Source: Pyrinomonadaceae bacterium (GTDB taxonomy: Bacteria; Acidobacteriota; Blastocatellia; Pyrinomonadales; Pyrinomonadaceae). Taken from it: 32,391 bases of DNA. Where the stretch lies: the NCBI GenBank assembly GCA_014534425.1, contig JACVRN010000049.1, forward strand, positions 1 through 32,391, in the 5' to 3' direction. Positions 22,916 through 31,066 of the stretch are shown one piece after another. The notes under the pieces are model-generated. The model did not search any database. It saw only the letters and a list, made by a program, of their open reading frames with translations, and was not told the DNA's origin. Numbering within the stretch: position 1 is the first letter of the stretch; every line of letters starts with the position of its first letter. Both the position numbers and the translations under genes were made by a program.

Positions 22916-23709
22916 CTTCTTTCGTCTCTCTTCTGACGGATTTCGGAACCAAGGATTATTTCGTGGGCGCTATGAAGGGCGCGCTTCTCTCTGTCAATCC
23001 TCAGGTTCAAATCATAGACATCACGCACGAGATTCCGCCGCACGATATTTACGCCGGAGCATTCCAGCTTCTGGCCGCGTACCGTAGTTTCCCTGCGAAG
23101 ACGGTTCACGTCGCGGTGGTAGATCCGGGCGTAGGCTCCACTCGTCGTCCTGTTCTGGTCGCAAGCCGCGACTACTTTTTCGTGGGGCCGGACAACGGGC
23201 TGTTCAGCTACGTCTGCGAGCGTGAAGAGCAGGTGCGTGTCTTTCATCTGACGAACGAAAAATATTTTCGCTCCACGGTGAGCGCGACCTTTCACGGGCG
23301 AGACCTGTTCGCGCCGGTCGCGGGCGCAGTCTCAAGCGGCGTCGCGCCGGAAGAACTGGGGCCGGAGATTACGGATTACATACGGCTGGAGCCGTTGGCC
23401 GTGCGCGCCGTCGGAGCGGGACAGCTTGAGGCCGCAGTGATTCACGTAGACCGCTTCGGCAACTGCATCACAAGCATCACGCGCGACGACTTGACCGTAG
23501 AGATGTTGGCTAAGGGCGCGCGTCTTGTGATTCGCGGGCGAGAGATAACGTCCTTCCGAAAATTCTTTGCGGAAGATGGAACTGGCGCGAGCGAGTTGTT
23601 CGCCGTCTGGGGAAGCGCGGGCTTTCTTGAGATTGCAGCCTTCAAAGCCTCAGCCGCGCGCCTGCTGGGCATAGAGCGTGGCGAGCCGGTTCTCATTATC
23701 AGTGAATAG
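22906..23709 (+). CDS. SAM hydrolase / SAM hydroxide adenosyltransferase (DUF62 family)
   Basis: A 267-residue protein of the fluorinase/chlorinase superfamily. It has FVSLLTDFGTKDYFVGAMKG at the N-terminus, HVAVVDPGVGSTRRPV, GPDNGLFSYV and FHGRDLFAPVAG, and a C-terminal barrel with VIHVDRFGNCITSI. Non-halogenating members split SAM to adenosine and methionine. The conserved domain begins at the fifth residue, so the ATG at 22906 is nearly forced. That ATG is located in the right arm of a 13-bp hairpin (22857-22869 with 22903-22915) and has no Shine-Dalgarno nearby. The TAG stop sits in the next hairpin. Confidence 0.93.
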   Translation: MNQSSFVSLLTDFGTKDYFVGAMKGALLSVNPQVQIIDITHEIPPHDIYAGAFQLLAAYRSFPAKTVHVAVVDPGVGSTRRPVLVASRDYFFVGPDNGLFSYVCEREEQVRVFHLTNEKYFRSTVSATFHGRDLFAPVAGAVSSGVAPEELGPEITDYIRLEPLAVRAVGAGQLEAAVIHVDRFGNCITSITRDDLTVEMLAKGARLVIRGREITSFRKFFAEDGTGASELFAVWGSAGFLEIAAFKASAARLLGIERGEPVLIISE

Positions 23710-23760
23710 ACAAAACGTTTCGTCTATTTACTATTCACTCTCTACCGCTTGTCACCTGTC
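23701..23760. repeat. AGTGAATAG-word hairpin after the SAM-hydrolase gene
   Basis: AGTGAATA (23701-23708) can pair with TATTCACT at 23732-23739, and AATAGAC with GTCTATT further in, giving alternative foldings. The SAM-hydrolase TAG stop is inside the left arm. AGTGAC-type words follow as GTCACCTGTCACTG. Confidence 0.6.
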
Positions 23761-23809
23761 ACTGCACTTTGCTATCTTCGCTCTATACTTTAACAAGGAC
23801 AGCACCAGC

Positions 23810-24955
23810 ATGAGCGACACGAAGACTGCCGGGGGGACGGCCAGCGCTGCCGGGCTTCGCGGAGTTGTGGCCGCGACCACTTCAATCGGCGACGTGAACG
23901 GCGAGCGCGGCGAGCTTATTTACGAAGGCATCAACATACACGACCTTGCCAGGCACTCTACCTTTGAAGAGGTGGTGTTTCTGCTCTGGCACGGGCGGCT
24001 GCCAAAGCGCGCGGAGTTGGACGATCTGAAGCGCGCCCTGGGCGAATGCTACGAACTGCCCGCAGAGATTTTGGCGCTGATGCGAAGCCTTCCTGCGGAC
24101 GCGGAGCCAATGGACACGCTGCGAACGGTCGTCTCCGCGCTGGACTTTTATGACAAGGGCGCGCGTGACCAATCGCGCGAGGGAAGCTTGCGAACTGCTA
24201 CTCGTTTGACCGCTCAGATGCCCACAATCGTCGCGGCCATTGGGCGATTGAGAGAAGGGAAAGGGCCTGTCAGGCCAAAGCCTGAGCTAAACATCGCCAC
24301 CAACTTTCTATACATGCTGCGCGGTGAGATGCCAAAGGATGAGGACGCGCGCCTCTTTGATGTCTGCCTGATTCTGCACGCAGACCACGAGTTGAATGCC
24401 TCCACCTTCACGGCTCGCGTAGTCGCGGCCACGCTCGCGGACATTTACGGAGCGGTGACGGCTGCAATCGCTGCTCTTTCGGGGTCGCTTCACGGCGGCG
24501 CGAACACCAACGTCATGAAGACGCTGCTGGCGATTGGCGAAGTAGAGAACGTGGAGAGCTACATCAAGCAGGCGCTTGCCAGCAAGGCAAAGATTATGGG
24601 CTTCGGCCACGCCGTCTATCGAACGGAAGACCCGCGCGCCACGCATCTCCGAAGATTCTCTAAAGAGGTCGGAGAGCGTGCTGGCAATACCAAGTGGTAC
24701 GACATGTCGCGCAAGGTGGAAGAGGTGGTGATGCGCGAGAAGGGCTTGTACCCGAACGTGGATTTTTATTCGGCTTCGACCTATTACATGATGGGAATTC
24801 CGCTTGAGCTTTACACGCCCATCTTCGCCGTCAGCCGCATCTCAGGCTGGACGGGACACATCCTCGAACAGTACGCCAACAATCGAATCATACGCCCGCG
24901 CGCCGAATACACAGGCCCCAGAGACGTGCCCTACGTTCCGATTGACGAGAGATAA
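23810..24955 (+). CDS. gltA: Citrate synthase
   Basis: A 381-residue citrate synthase that condenses acetyl-CoA and oxaloacetate. The catalytic residues are visible: H228 in SLHGGANT, H267 in MGFGHAVYRTEDPRA and D318 in NVDFYSAS. The length fits the shorter citrate/2-methylcitrate synthase type, so activity on propionyl-CoA is also possible. The frame is open 44 codons further up, but that part runs through the hairpin and has no family similarity. The ATG at 23810 is preceded by AAGGAC about 10 bases upstream. A TATACT at 23784-23789 could be a -10 box, without a clear -35. A 13-bp perfect hairpin follows. Confidence 0.95.
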   Translation: MSDTKTAGGTASAAGLRGVVAATTSIGDVNGERGELIYEGINIHDLARHSTFEEVVFLLWHGRLPKRAELDDLKRALGECYELPAEILALMRSLPADAEPMDTLRTVVSALDFYDKGARDQSREGSLRTATRLTAQMPTIVAAIGRLREGKGPVRPKPELNIATNFLYMLRGEMPKDEDARLFDVCLILHADHELNASTFTARVVAATLADIYGAVTAAIAALSGSLHGGANTNVMKTLLAIGEVENVESYIKQALASKAKIMGFGHAVYRTEDPRATHLRRFSKEVGERAGNTKWYDMSRKVEEVVMREKGLYPNVDFYSASTYYMMGIPLELYTPIFAVSRISGWTGHILEQYANNRIIRPRAEYTGPRDVPYVPIDER

Positions 24956-24978
24956 ATCAGCAGACAGCAGACAGCAAA

Positions 24979-25013
24979 CAGCCCTCAGCTTTTGAGATTT
25001 AAGCTGAGGGCTG
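24979..25013. terminator. Hairpin between convergent citrate synthase and DUF4252-like genes
   Basis: Perfect 13-bp arms CAGCCCTCAGCTT and their complement, loop 9 bp, with T4 a few bases downstream on the plus strand. The left flank has tandem CAGCAGACAG words. Confidence 0.75.
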
Positions 25014-25029
25014 CTGGCTTTTATGTCTT

Positions 25030-25587
25030 CTATTTTCCCGTCTCGCTCTGTGTGGGTTGAAAAGCTTGCTGTTGACGGTTGCCGCCCAGGGAGATGCCCA
25101 TAATCTTCGGGTCGTCCAGGAATTTTCTCAGCGCGTTGGGGTCAACCTTGACGCGAGCTATGACGGCGTCGGTTTGATTGATGACGAGGACGGCGAGCTT
25201 TACGTCTTTGCCCGCCTCAGCCGCGTAGACGTAGACCTGGTCGCCGTTGCGGCGGCGTAGGCTTATGAGCGGCTGCCATTCCGCGCTCAACGCCTCGCGC
25301 ATCATACCGCTCAATTCGTTGTCGGGCAGTTCGCCAGTGTCCTTCAGATTTTCGAAGAGCGTGACGTTGATGCTTTTGACGCCTGCGGGCTTGACGATTC
25401 TTATGGCGAACTTGGCAAGGCCAAGAAAGGGGATGCTTTTCTTCTTTGCCTGATAGCGCGTCTTCAGGTGCCGGGCTATGGCGTCGAAGCCGTTGCCGCT
25501 CTTCTTCTGCGCCGCCGCAGTCGAACAGGCCAGAGAGAGAATTGCCAGCAGAACCAGTGAGTGTATGACGAGTCTGTGCCTTCTCAT
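25030..25587 (-). CDS. Exported DUF4252-like protein
   Basis: A 185-residue exported protein. It has a signal peptide or lipobox-like N-terminus (LAILSLACSTAAAQ; the Cys at about 21 could be lipidated, which is uncertain). The mature part has the DUF4252 pattern: basic helices, then LISLRRRNGDQVYVYAAEAGKDVKLAVLVI (beta strands), and VDPNALRKFL. Function of DUF4252 is not established. GGAGAG lies upstream of the ATG. It is the last gene of the sigma/anti-sigma operon, 14 bp after the other DUF4252 gene; the two are divergent paralogues. Confidence 0.8.
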   Translation of the reverse strand: MRRHRLVIHSLVLLAILSLACSTAAAQKKSGNGFDAIARHLKTRYQAKKKSIPFLGLAKFAIRIVKPAGVKSINVTLFENLKDTGELPDNELSGMMREALSAEWQPLISLRRRNGDQVYVYAAEAGKDVKLAVLVINQTDAVIARVKVDPNALRKFLDDPKIMGISLGGNRQQQAFQPTQSETGK

Positions 25588-25601
25588 GGCAGGCGCTCTC
25601 C

Positions 25602-26171
25602 TTACTTTCCAATATTGAAGTCGGGAATGCCGAAGTTCCCTCGAAGCTCCGTCAGCTTATCAACGTCAACGGGGCCAATGATGTTGACGACTGTGACCTG
25701 CCTGCGGTCGAGCGCGATGATGGCGACGCCGTTAATCTTTCCGCCGTCAATCATCGTGAAGACATCTATGTTCTGCCCCTCTTTCTTGCTGCGGACTTCT
25801 ACGAGCTGTGACCAGAGCGGAGAGCGCAACTGCGAGCGTATGGGTTCCACGTCCGCCGCAGAGAAAACGTTGTCCTGGTCGAACTCGAACCGCTTGACGT
25901 AGATGCCGCGTATTCCTGCCACGGCCTCTTTAATCTTGGCCTCGTTCGGCTTCTTGTCCGAGAGAAACCTGAGCGCAAGCTGCAAGACCTTGCCGTCCAT
26001 TGTGATGTTAAGCGTCTGCTCGGCGCGAGGCTCAAGACGGTCAAGCGTCGCCAGTTCCAGCCGCGCAGGTTCCTGCGCCTGCGCCACGGCAGAGGCGAGC
26101 ATAAAGAGTAGAGCGGCGCAAGCGAGCATGTAGGCTCTGGTCGCCAGTAGTTTCAAGACTGCTTCTTTCAT
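25602..26171 (-). CDS. Exported DUF4252 protein
   Basis: A 189-residue protein with an N-terminal signal peptide (about 1-32, likely cleaved at AQAQ). The mature region shows the DUF4252 architecture: LERLEPRAEQ-like acidic start, GIRGIYVKRFEFDQDN, LVEVRSKKEGQNIDVFTM, GKINGVAIIALDRRQVTVVNIIGPVDVDKL. A ribosome site (AAGGAAG) lies about 10 bases before the ATG. It lies 20 bp downstream of the sigma partner gene, so it is cotranscribed with the ECF sigma factor and may be part of an envelope stress module (inference). Confidence 0.88.
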   Translation of the reverse strand: MKEAVLKLLATRAYMLACAALLFMLASAVAQAQEPARLELATLDRLEPRAEQTLNITMDGKVLQLALRFLSDKKPNEAKIKEAVAGIRGIYVKRFEFDQDNVFSAADVEPIRSQLRSPLWSQLVEVRSKKEGQNIDVFTMIDGGKINGVAIIALDRRQVTVVNIIGPVDVDKLTELRGNFGIPDFNIGK

Positions 26172-26191
26172 GCGTAGATACTTCCTTCGAT

Positions 26192-26776
26192 TTAAGATGA
26201 TGGGCCGAGTTTCACATCGCCCCGTACCTTCTTCTGTACGAAACTGAGATTCGTGCTGGTGATTTCGAGCGCCCTCATGAGTTGCTCTTTTGCCATCAAG
26301 CCTTCGGCCTGTTCGCGCTCCCTCGTAATCGCCTCGCGTCGCCTGTTGATGCTGCGGCTGCGCGATTCAAGAGAAGACCGCCTGGGCTTCACGTTCGGGA
26401 CTCCGACCGTCACAAGCGGCGCACTCTCTTCCGGCTTCACCTCGTCGGCTTCCTTTGCCGCAGCGTCGCTTTCAACCGTCGGTTCAGGCGTCACAGGATT
26501 GACCATCACCAAAGGCGAACTTTCTGCCCGTGGTTTTTTAGCCTGACGCTGTAGGACAGCGAAAGCTCCTGCGACGAGAAGCGCGAAGGCCAGGGCCGCC
26601 GCGACGGCTAACATCCTTGTGAACACGCGCGCGCCTTTGCGCGGCAGACTCTTTTCAAAGGCGGGCATCAAGTCCTGCGCCGTGCGCTTGCTCCGAAGAT
26701 TGCCAAGCACGCGCTCAAGGTGCGCTATCTCAGGGTCAGGCTCGCCCGACTTGTCCCAAAGGTAATCGTCTTTCAT
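26192..26776 (-). CDS. Probable membrane anti-sigma partner without zinc-binding motif
   Basis: A 194-residue protein. The first 50 residues are charged and helical and would be cytoplasmic, with one transmembrane helix at about 54-75 (MLAVAAALAFALLVAGAFAV). A Pro/Glu-rich linker follows, and a strongly basic/acidic coiled region at about 130-165 (SRSINRRREAITREREQ). The anti-sigma His-x3-Cys-x2-Cys motif is absent, so the anti-sigma role is inferred only from position: it overlaps the sigma gene by 4 bp (ATGA). Family otherwise unrecognised. Confidence 0.85.
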   Translation of the reverse strand: MKDDYLWDKSGEPDPEIAHLERVLGNLRSKRTAQDLMPAFEKSLPRKGARVFTRMLAVAAALAFALLVAGAFAVLQRQAKKPRAESSPLVMVNPVTPEPTVESDAAAKEADEVKPEESAPLVTVGVPNVKPRRSSLESRSRSINRRREAITREREQAEGLMAKEQLMRALEITSTNLSFVQKKVRGDVKLGPSS

Positions 26777-27366
26777 AAAGTCTCCGTAACTCCGAGGCGC
26801 TCGCGCAGGATTTTCATGCCGCGATGCAGGTTGACGCGCACAGACTCCGCCTTGAGACCCGTTCGCTCCGCTATCTCAGGCCCGGTCATGCCTTCCACCA
26901 GCCTCATCACGAGCGTCTCTCTGTAAGCTTCTGGAAGCTGTCGAATCACCGCGAGCACTTCGCGCGCTTCGGCATCCAGGAAGCTTCGACCCGCTATGTC
27001 TTCCGGCAACTCTTCGGTCTCGCGCGCCTGCCTGTAAAAATCCATCGCGCGGTTGCGCGCAATCATAGCCAGCCACCCGCCGAAAGCATTCGTGTCGCGC
27101 AAAGTGTGCAGGCGCTTCAGGGCCACCAGGAAGATGTCCTGCACAAGGTCGTCAACCTCCGAGCGCGGCACGCGCGCCAGCAGGATTCCGTGCACCATTG
27201 GCGAGTAAAGATGGTAAAGCTTGCCGAAGGCATCGCGGTCGCCGCCGCGCACACTTTCAACCAGCGACGCCTCGGGAGAGATGTCAGTCAGGGGGGCAGC
27301 AGAAGCCACTTCGTCACATTGTCCGGCGAAGAGAAGCAGGTCGCCGGTCGCTTCAATCTCGGACAT
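26773..27366 (-). CDS. ECF-type RNA polymerase sigma factor
   Basis: A 197-residue RpoE-like sigma factor. Region 2 includes VESVRGGDRDAFGKLYHLY and DLVQDIFLVALKRLHTL with FGGWLAMIARNRAMDFYR. Region 4 has ETLVMRLVEGMTGPEIAERTG and a helix-turn-helix ending VRVNLHRGMKILRERL. It would direct transcription of an envelope regulon together with the membrane partner encoded next. A GAGGGAGAG ribosome site precedes the ATG, and a 7-bp GC-rich hairpin (27383-27406) lies just upstream of that site, so the leader could control translation. Confidence 0.95.
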   Translation of the reverse strand: MSEIEATGDLLLFAGQCDEVASAAPLTDISPEASLVESVRGGDRDAFGKLYHLYSPMVHGILLARVPRSEVDDLVQDIFLVALKRLHTLRDTNAFGGWLAMIARNRAMDFYRQARETEELPEDIAGRSFLDAEAREVLAVIRQLPEAYRETLVMRLVEGMTGPEIAERTGLKAESVRVNLHRGMKILRERLGVTETL

Positions 27367-27382
27367 TACTCTCCCTCTGGGA

Positions 27383-27406
27383 TGCGGCCCGCGAGCGCAG
27401 GCCGCA
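27383..27406 (-). promoter_or_regulatory. GC-rich leader hairpin just upstream of the sigma-factor ribosome site
   Basis: TGCGGCC/GGCCGCA pair over 7 bp with a 10-base loop. It ends a few bases before GAGGGAGAG. A second perfect 8-bp inverted repeat, CGGAAAGG/CCTTTCCG, lies further up at 27464-27492. Confidence 0.4.
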
Positions 27407-27540
27407 CGGCTAACTTCTGGCCGTCTCTCAATACCTTTAAGCTTCTCATCAGGTTTGAAGGTGCGGAAAGGGTGAACTTTCTTGCCTTTCCGACCTCTAA
27501 GACGCTCCTTAAAAGCGTAGCGTTAACAAAGAAAAGCGGA

Positions 27541-27602
27541 ATTCAAACAGGATAAGAACAAAATCAGTTTGTTATCTTTATCCTGTCTATCCTGTTAATT
27601 TC
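27541..27602. repeat. AGGAT-family dispersed repeat, inverted pair
   Basis: The left unit is ATTCAAACAGGATAAGAACA; the right unit on the minus strand begins AAATTAACAGGATAGACAGG. An inner GATAAgAACAAA/TTTGTTATC pairing also exists. The CPBP TAA stop (27595-27597) is part of the right unit. Confidence 0.75.
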
Positions 27603-28623
27603 TCTCTTGGGCAAACGCGTGCGTGGGAAATTCGCCTCGCCTTGGATTCTCTTTGTCCGTCAGGCTCAGCATCTCAGGCGTGGCCGAAAGCAGTCGCGTG
27701 CGCCAGATGAAGATAATCGAGACGAGAATAGCCAGAGTGCAGGCCGCGCCGCCTTCTACGCCGTACGCGCCGCCCGTGAGCCACTGCGGCCCGGTGTCGG
27801 CTGCGCGCAAAAGCGGCGCGGGCGACAGGGCTTCTATGCCGCTCACGGGCAGACCCAGGACTGACCCCATAGTCCAGTTCCAAGACCAGTGAAGCCCAAG
27901 CGGAAACCAAAGGCTTCGCGTTCGCAGGTATCCTACGGCCAGCCACGCGCCCGCCAGCACCGTGTTGATGAACGGAAAGTTGACGAAATAGAGACCTATG
28001 TAAGTGAAGGGCGCAAGCCCCGGCGGGTTATTCGGATTGTCTTTGTGTATGTACGCAAAGATCAGAGAAGTTAGAACCACACCCAACAGAGCCAACTGCG
28101 CGCGTGTCATGGTCTGCAACGGGTAGCCTCTAAAAATAGCCTCTTCGGCTGAAGCCGCTATGACGAAGACTATGCCGGAGAAGATTAGCGTCTTCAGCAC
28201 CGCGATTATGCCGGGTGCCGCGAAGGTAAATTTGTAGCCGCCGACGGTAAAAATAATCAATGCCGCCAGCAGGAGCGTGAGCGCTCCGGCAAGCGTGCCC
28301 TTCAGCCAGTCGTGAATCCAACCACTGTGACGCGTCCACCCAATCGAACGCGGGGGCAAACCTTCAAGCAGCTTAGCGCAAACGAACCCCGCGACAGTCG
28401 CCGCCGTCAGGAGCACCACCGATTGAATAATCCATCCCAGGTAGCCTTCCAGCAACTTTGTCGAAACGTTTCCCGACAGTAAACCGCGAGCCAGCAGATA
28501 GAGCGCGAATAAGATTGCTAACAGGAGAGCGTTCAACGCGTAGTTGATGACGATGAAGAGAAGAACGCGCCAGCCGCTACGCGGGCGGTCATACTTGTTA
28601 AAGAAGATTTCAGAGAGTTCCAT
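27595..28623 (-). CDS. CPBP-family intramembrane metalloprotease
   Basis: A 342-residue polytopic membrane protein with about eight hydrophobic segments. The CPBP (Abi) motifs are visible: EEAIFRG (EExxxR) in the middle, FAYIHK as the second conserved His region, and GLHWSWNW near the C-terminal third. The family includes Rce1-like prenyl proteases and bacteriocin-immunity proteins. The TAA stop is supplied by a repeat copy (AAATTAACAGG). Inverted AGGAT-type copies lie on both flanks. It is transcribed divergently from the NtrY-like kinase gene. Confidence 0.92.
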   Translation of the reverse strand: MELSEIFFNKYDRPRSGWRVLLFIVINYALNALLLAILFALYLLARGLLSGNVSTKLLEGYLGWIIQSVVLLTAATVAGFVCAKLLEGLPPRSIGWTRHSGWIHDWLKGTLAGALTLLLAALIIFTVGGYKFTFAAPGIIAVLKTLIFSGIVFVIAASAEEAIFRGYPLQTMTRAQLALLGVVLTSLIFAYIHKDNPNNPPGLAPFTYIGLYFVNFPFINTVLAGAWLAVGYLRTRSLWFPLGLHWSWNWTMGSVLGLPVSGIEALSPAPLLRAADTGPQWLTGGAYGVEGGAACTLAILVSIIFIWRTRLLSATPEMLSLTDKENPRRGEFPTHAFAQERN

Positions 28624-28651
28624 TGAGCAGGCATTCTACCCGAAAGAGGGA

Positions 28652-28683
28652 GATTCAAACAGGATGGACAGGATAAAGAAATA
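28652..28683 (+). repeat. AGGAT-family dispersed repeat, single copy
   Basis: ATTCAAACAGGATGGACAGG followed by ATAAAGAAATAG, between the divergent CPBP and kinase genes. It is in the opposite orientation to the unit at 27575-27602 across the CPBP gene. Confidence 0.7.
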
Positions 28684-28720
28684 GTAATGTTGCTGTGGTA
28701 AACTGCCCGCGTAGCCGTTT

Positions 28721-30991
28721 ATGAGCCAGGAGCCTACAGAGAGCAGGAGGTTGCGTGAACCGAAGCAGCGCAGGCGCACAGCGCCGTGGCTGCTTGGCAC
28801 GCTAGTGCTCTCTCTGCTTTCGCTGCTGGTGGCGCTACAGGTCTTCGGTCTCTACCAGATTGTGCCGACCGAAACGGCGTCGGACACGCTGCTGCTCTAC
28901 GCGCTCTCTTCTCTCAATTTCATAGCCTTCATAGTCTTCGCCTTCATCTTCGTACGCAGCCTCTTGAAGTTGCGGCGCGAAAGACGCGAGCGTCGTCTGG
29001 GGTCGAAGATAAAAACGAGGCTCGTAGTCTATTTCATCTCTTTGAGCCTTCTGCCGATTACGGCGATGGCCGTCTTCTCCTTCCTCTTCCTCAACCGCTC
29101 GCTCGAAAGATGGTTCGGCAAGCTGCCGGAAGAGGTCATGGCCGAAGCCAGGCAGTTGCAGGAGGACGTGGTCAAGCATCAGGCGCAATCACTGCGTGAC
29201 TCCGCCACCATGATTGCGCTCATGCTGCGCGAGAAGCCTGAGCTTGAGACGGAGCGCGTGCTCGCCGGTTTGATAGAGCGAGGCAATCTGGCGGCGATAG
29301 AGATAATCACGCCGGACGGACAGGTGCTTGTCAGAAGCACCGCGCGGCTGTCCCCGTCGGAGATAAAGGAATTGGAGCAGGCGCTCGAAGCAGCACGTGC
29401 GTCGGGCGGTGAAAGCAGAGAGTTGACCGACGGCAGGGGATACGATGTGGTTATCGTGCCGATTAACGATAGCCGACAGTTGATCGTTGCTCCCGCGCGC
29501 TACAGCGATTCCAATAAGGCCATCCTTGCCTCCAAACCAGAGTATGAAAAACTGAAAGCGCGGCAACGAAAGGTGCGGCAGCTAGGGCTGTCCACGCTCG
29601 GCCTCTTCACTCTCTTGCAGCTTTTCGGCGTGACGTGGATTGCCATACACCTGGGTCGCGGGTTCGCCGCGCCGATTCAAGCGCTGGCCGAAGCGTCGAA
29701 CGAGGTTGCGAGCGGGAACCTGAGCTATCGCGTGACGACTTTCGCTGACGACGAGTTGGCGCTGCTCGTAGCAAGATTCAATCAGATGACGGCGCAGTTG
29801 GAAGAGAATCGCCGCCGACTGGAATCGAACGCTGCGGAATTGCGCGAAAAGAATCTGGCGATTGAAGAGCGGCGCAACTACATAGAGACGGTGCTTGAAT
29901 CTCTCTCTACGGGCGTGGTGTCGTTCGATTCGGAAGACTGCGTGACGACCATCAATGCCGCCGCCGCCGCTATGCTTCGTCTGTCCGAGATGCCTTCGCC
30001 CGGCGCTCGTCTCTCAGAGATTACGAGCACGGAAGATCGTTTGATTCTTGAGCGACTGCTCAAGCGCGCACGCCGCATGGGACAGGCTTCGGAGCAGACC
30101 GAACTGGCGCGCGGCTCTCTACACGAAGGCGTCTCTATCCCGGTCGCGCTGACGGCGACGGCGCTCCATAGCTCGAACGGCGCGGGCACGGGCGTCGTGC
30201 TGGTGATAGAAGATTTGTCGGAACTCTTAGCCGCGCAGCGAACCGCCGCCTGGAGCGAAGTGGCGCGTCGCATGGCGCATGAGATTAAAAATCCTCTGAC
30301 GCCGATTCAGCTTTCAGCCGAGCGCATAGCGAAGAATTTCAAACGCGCTTCGAATGGTAAAGAGAACGGCGACGGCGCAAACGGCAACGGCTCAAGCCTG
30401 GAAAGCTCTGTTGAAGAACGAGAGCGCGTGCATCGCGTGGTTGAAGAATGCACCGCGACGATTACGCGTGAGGTCGCGGGCCTGAAGGCTATGGTGGACG
30501 AGTTTTCGCGCTTCGCAAGACTGCCGCACGCGCGCCTCGAAGCCTCGGACTTGAACGAAGTGGTTCGACAGGCCGTGACGCTCTACGAAGACCGGCTGGC
30601 GGACATACGCATGGACGTGCGGCTGGCGCGCACGCTTCCACCTGCGATGCTCGACCAGGAGCAGATGCGGCGCGTGCTCGTTAACCTGATTGACAACGCG
30701 CTTGAGGCCGTAGCGGTGGTCGAGGGCGAGCGGCGAATCACCATCGCCACGGCGCACGACCCGGCGCGCGGGCAACTTCTGGTAGAAGTCACCGACACGG
30801 GCCACGGCATCCCGCGCGAAGATTTCCCGCGACTCTTTCAACCATACTTCTCCACGCGAGAGCGCGGCACAGGTCTCGGCCTCGCAATCGTCCAGCGCAT
30901 CATGAACGAGCACAACGGTCGCATACGCGCCGAACAAAACCGCCCGCGAGGGGCAAAGTTTATTATTGAACTGCCTACAACAGGCAGTTAG
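28721..30991 (+). CDS. NtrY-like sensor histidine kinase
   Basis: A 756-residue membrane sensor kinase. Predicted helices lie at about 22-44, 57-80, 100-124 and 289-311, with a periplasmic sensing region of about 165 residues (125-288) between the third and fourth. A HAMP domain (312-362) and a PAS-like region (385-500) follow. The dimerisation/phosphoacceptor helix has H520 in MAHEIKNPLTP. The ATPase has NLIDNALEA (N659), DTGHGIP (692-698), FQPYFST and GTGLGLAI (716-723). A Gly/Asn/Ser-rich insertion (about 544-563) splits the two helices of the phosphoacceptor domain. The TAG stop lies in the hairpin before the regulator gene. It pairs with the NtrX-like regulator downstream. Confidence 0.94.
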   Translation: MSQEPTESRRLREPKQRRRTAPWLLGTLVLSLLSLLVALQVFGLYQIVPTETASDTLLLYALSSLNFIAFIVFAFIFVRSLLKLRRERRERRLGSKIKTRLVVYFISLSLLPITAMAVFSFLFLNRSLERWFGKLPEEVMAEARQLQEDVVKHQAQSLRDSATMIALMLREKPELETERVLAGLIERGNLAAIEIITPDGQVLVRSTARLSPSEIKELEQALEAARASGGESRELTDGRGYDVVIVPINDSRQLIVAPARYSDSNKAILASKPEYEKLKARQRKVRQLGLSTLGLFTLLQLFGVTWIAIHLGRGFAAPIQALAEASNEVASGNLSYRVTTFADDELALLVARFNQMTAQLEENRRRLESNAAELREKNLAIEERRNYIETVLESLSTGVVSFDSEDCVTTINAAAAAMLRLSEMPSPGARLSEITSTEDRLILERLLKRARRMGQASEQTELARGSLHEGVSIPVALTATALHSSNGAGTGVVLVIEDLSELLAAQRTAAWSEVARRMAHEIKNPLTPIQLSAERIAKNFKRASNGKENGDGANGNGSSLESSVEERERVHRVVEECTATITREVAGLKAMVDEFSRFARLPHARLEASDLNEVVRQAVTLYEDRLADIRMDVRLARTLPPAMLDQEQMRRVLVNLIDNALEAVAVVEGERRITIATAHDPARGQLLVEVTDTGHGIPREDFPRLFQPYFSTRERGTGLGLAIVQRIMNEHNGRIRAEQNRPRGAKFIIELPTTGS

Positions 30992-31066
30992 CAATCAGCC
31001 ATCAGCCGTCAGCTTTCAGCCAGAAGATAGCCGACTGCTGACGGCTGATTGCTGACTAGCTTTTTT
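30987..31066 (+). terminator. TCAGCC-word inverted repeat with T6 tail between kinase and regulator
   Basis: The perfect 12-bp arms TCAGCCGTCAGC (31002-31013) and 31037-31048 compete with an outer 14-bp pairing (30987-31000 with 31043-31056, one mismatch). The kinase TAG stop lies in the left arm. T6 (31061-31066) is followed at once by the regulator ATG. Confidence 0.75.
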
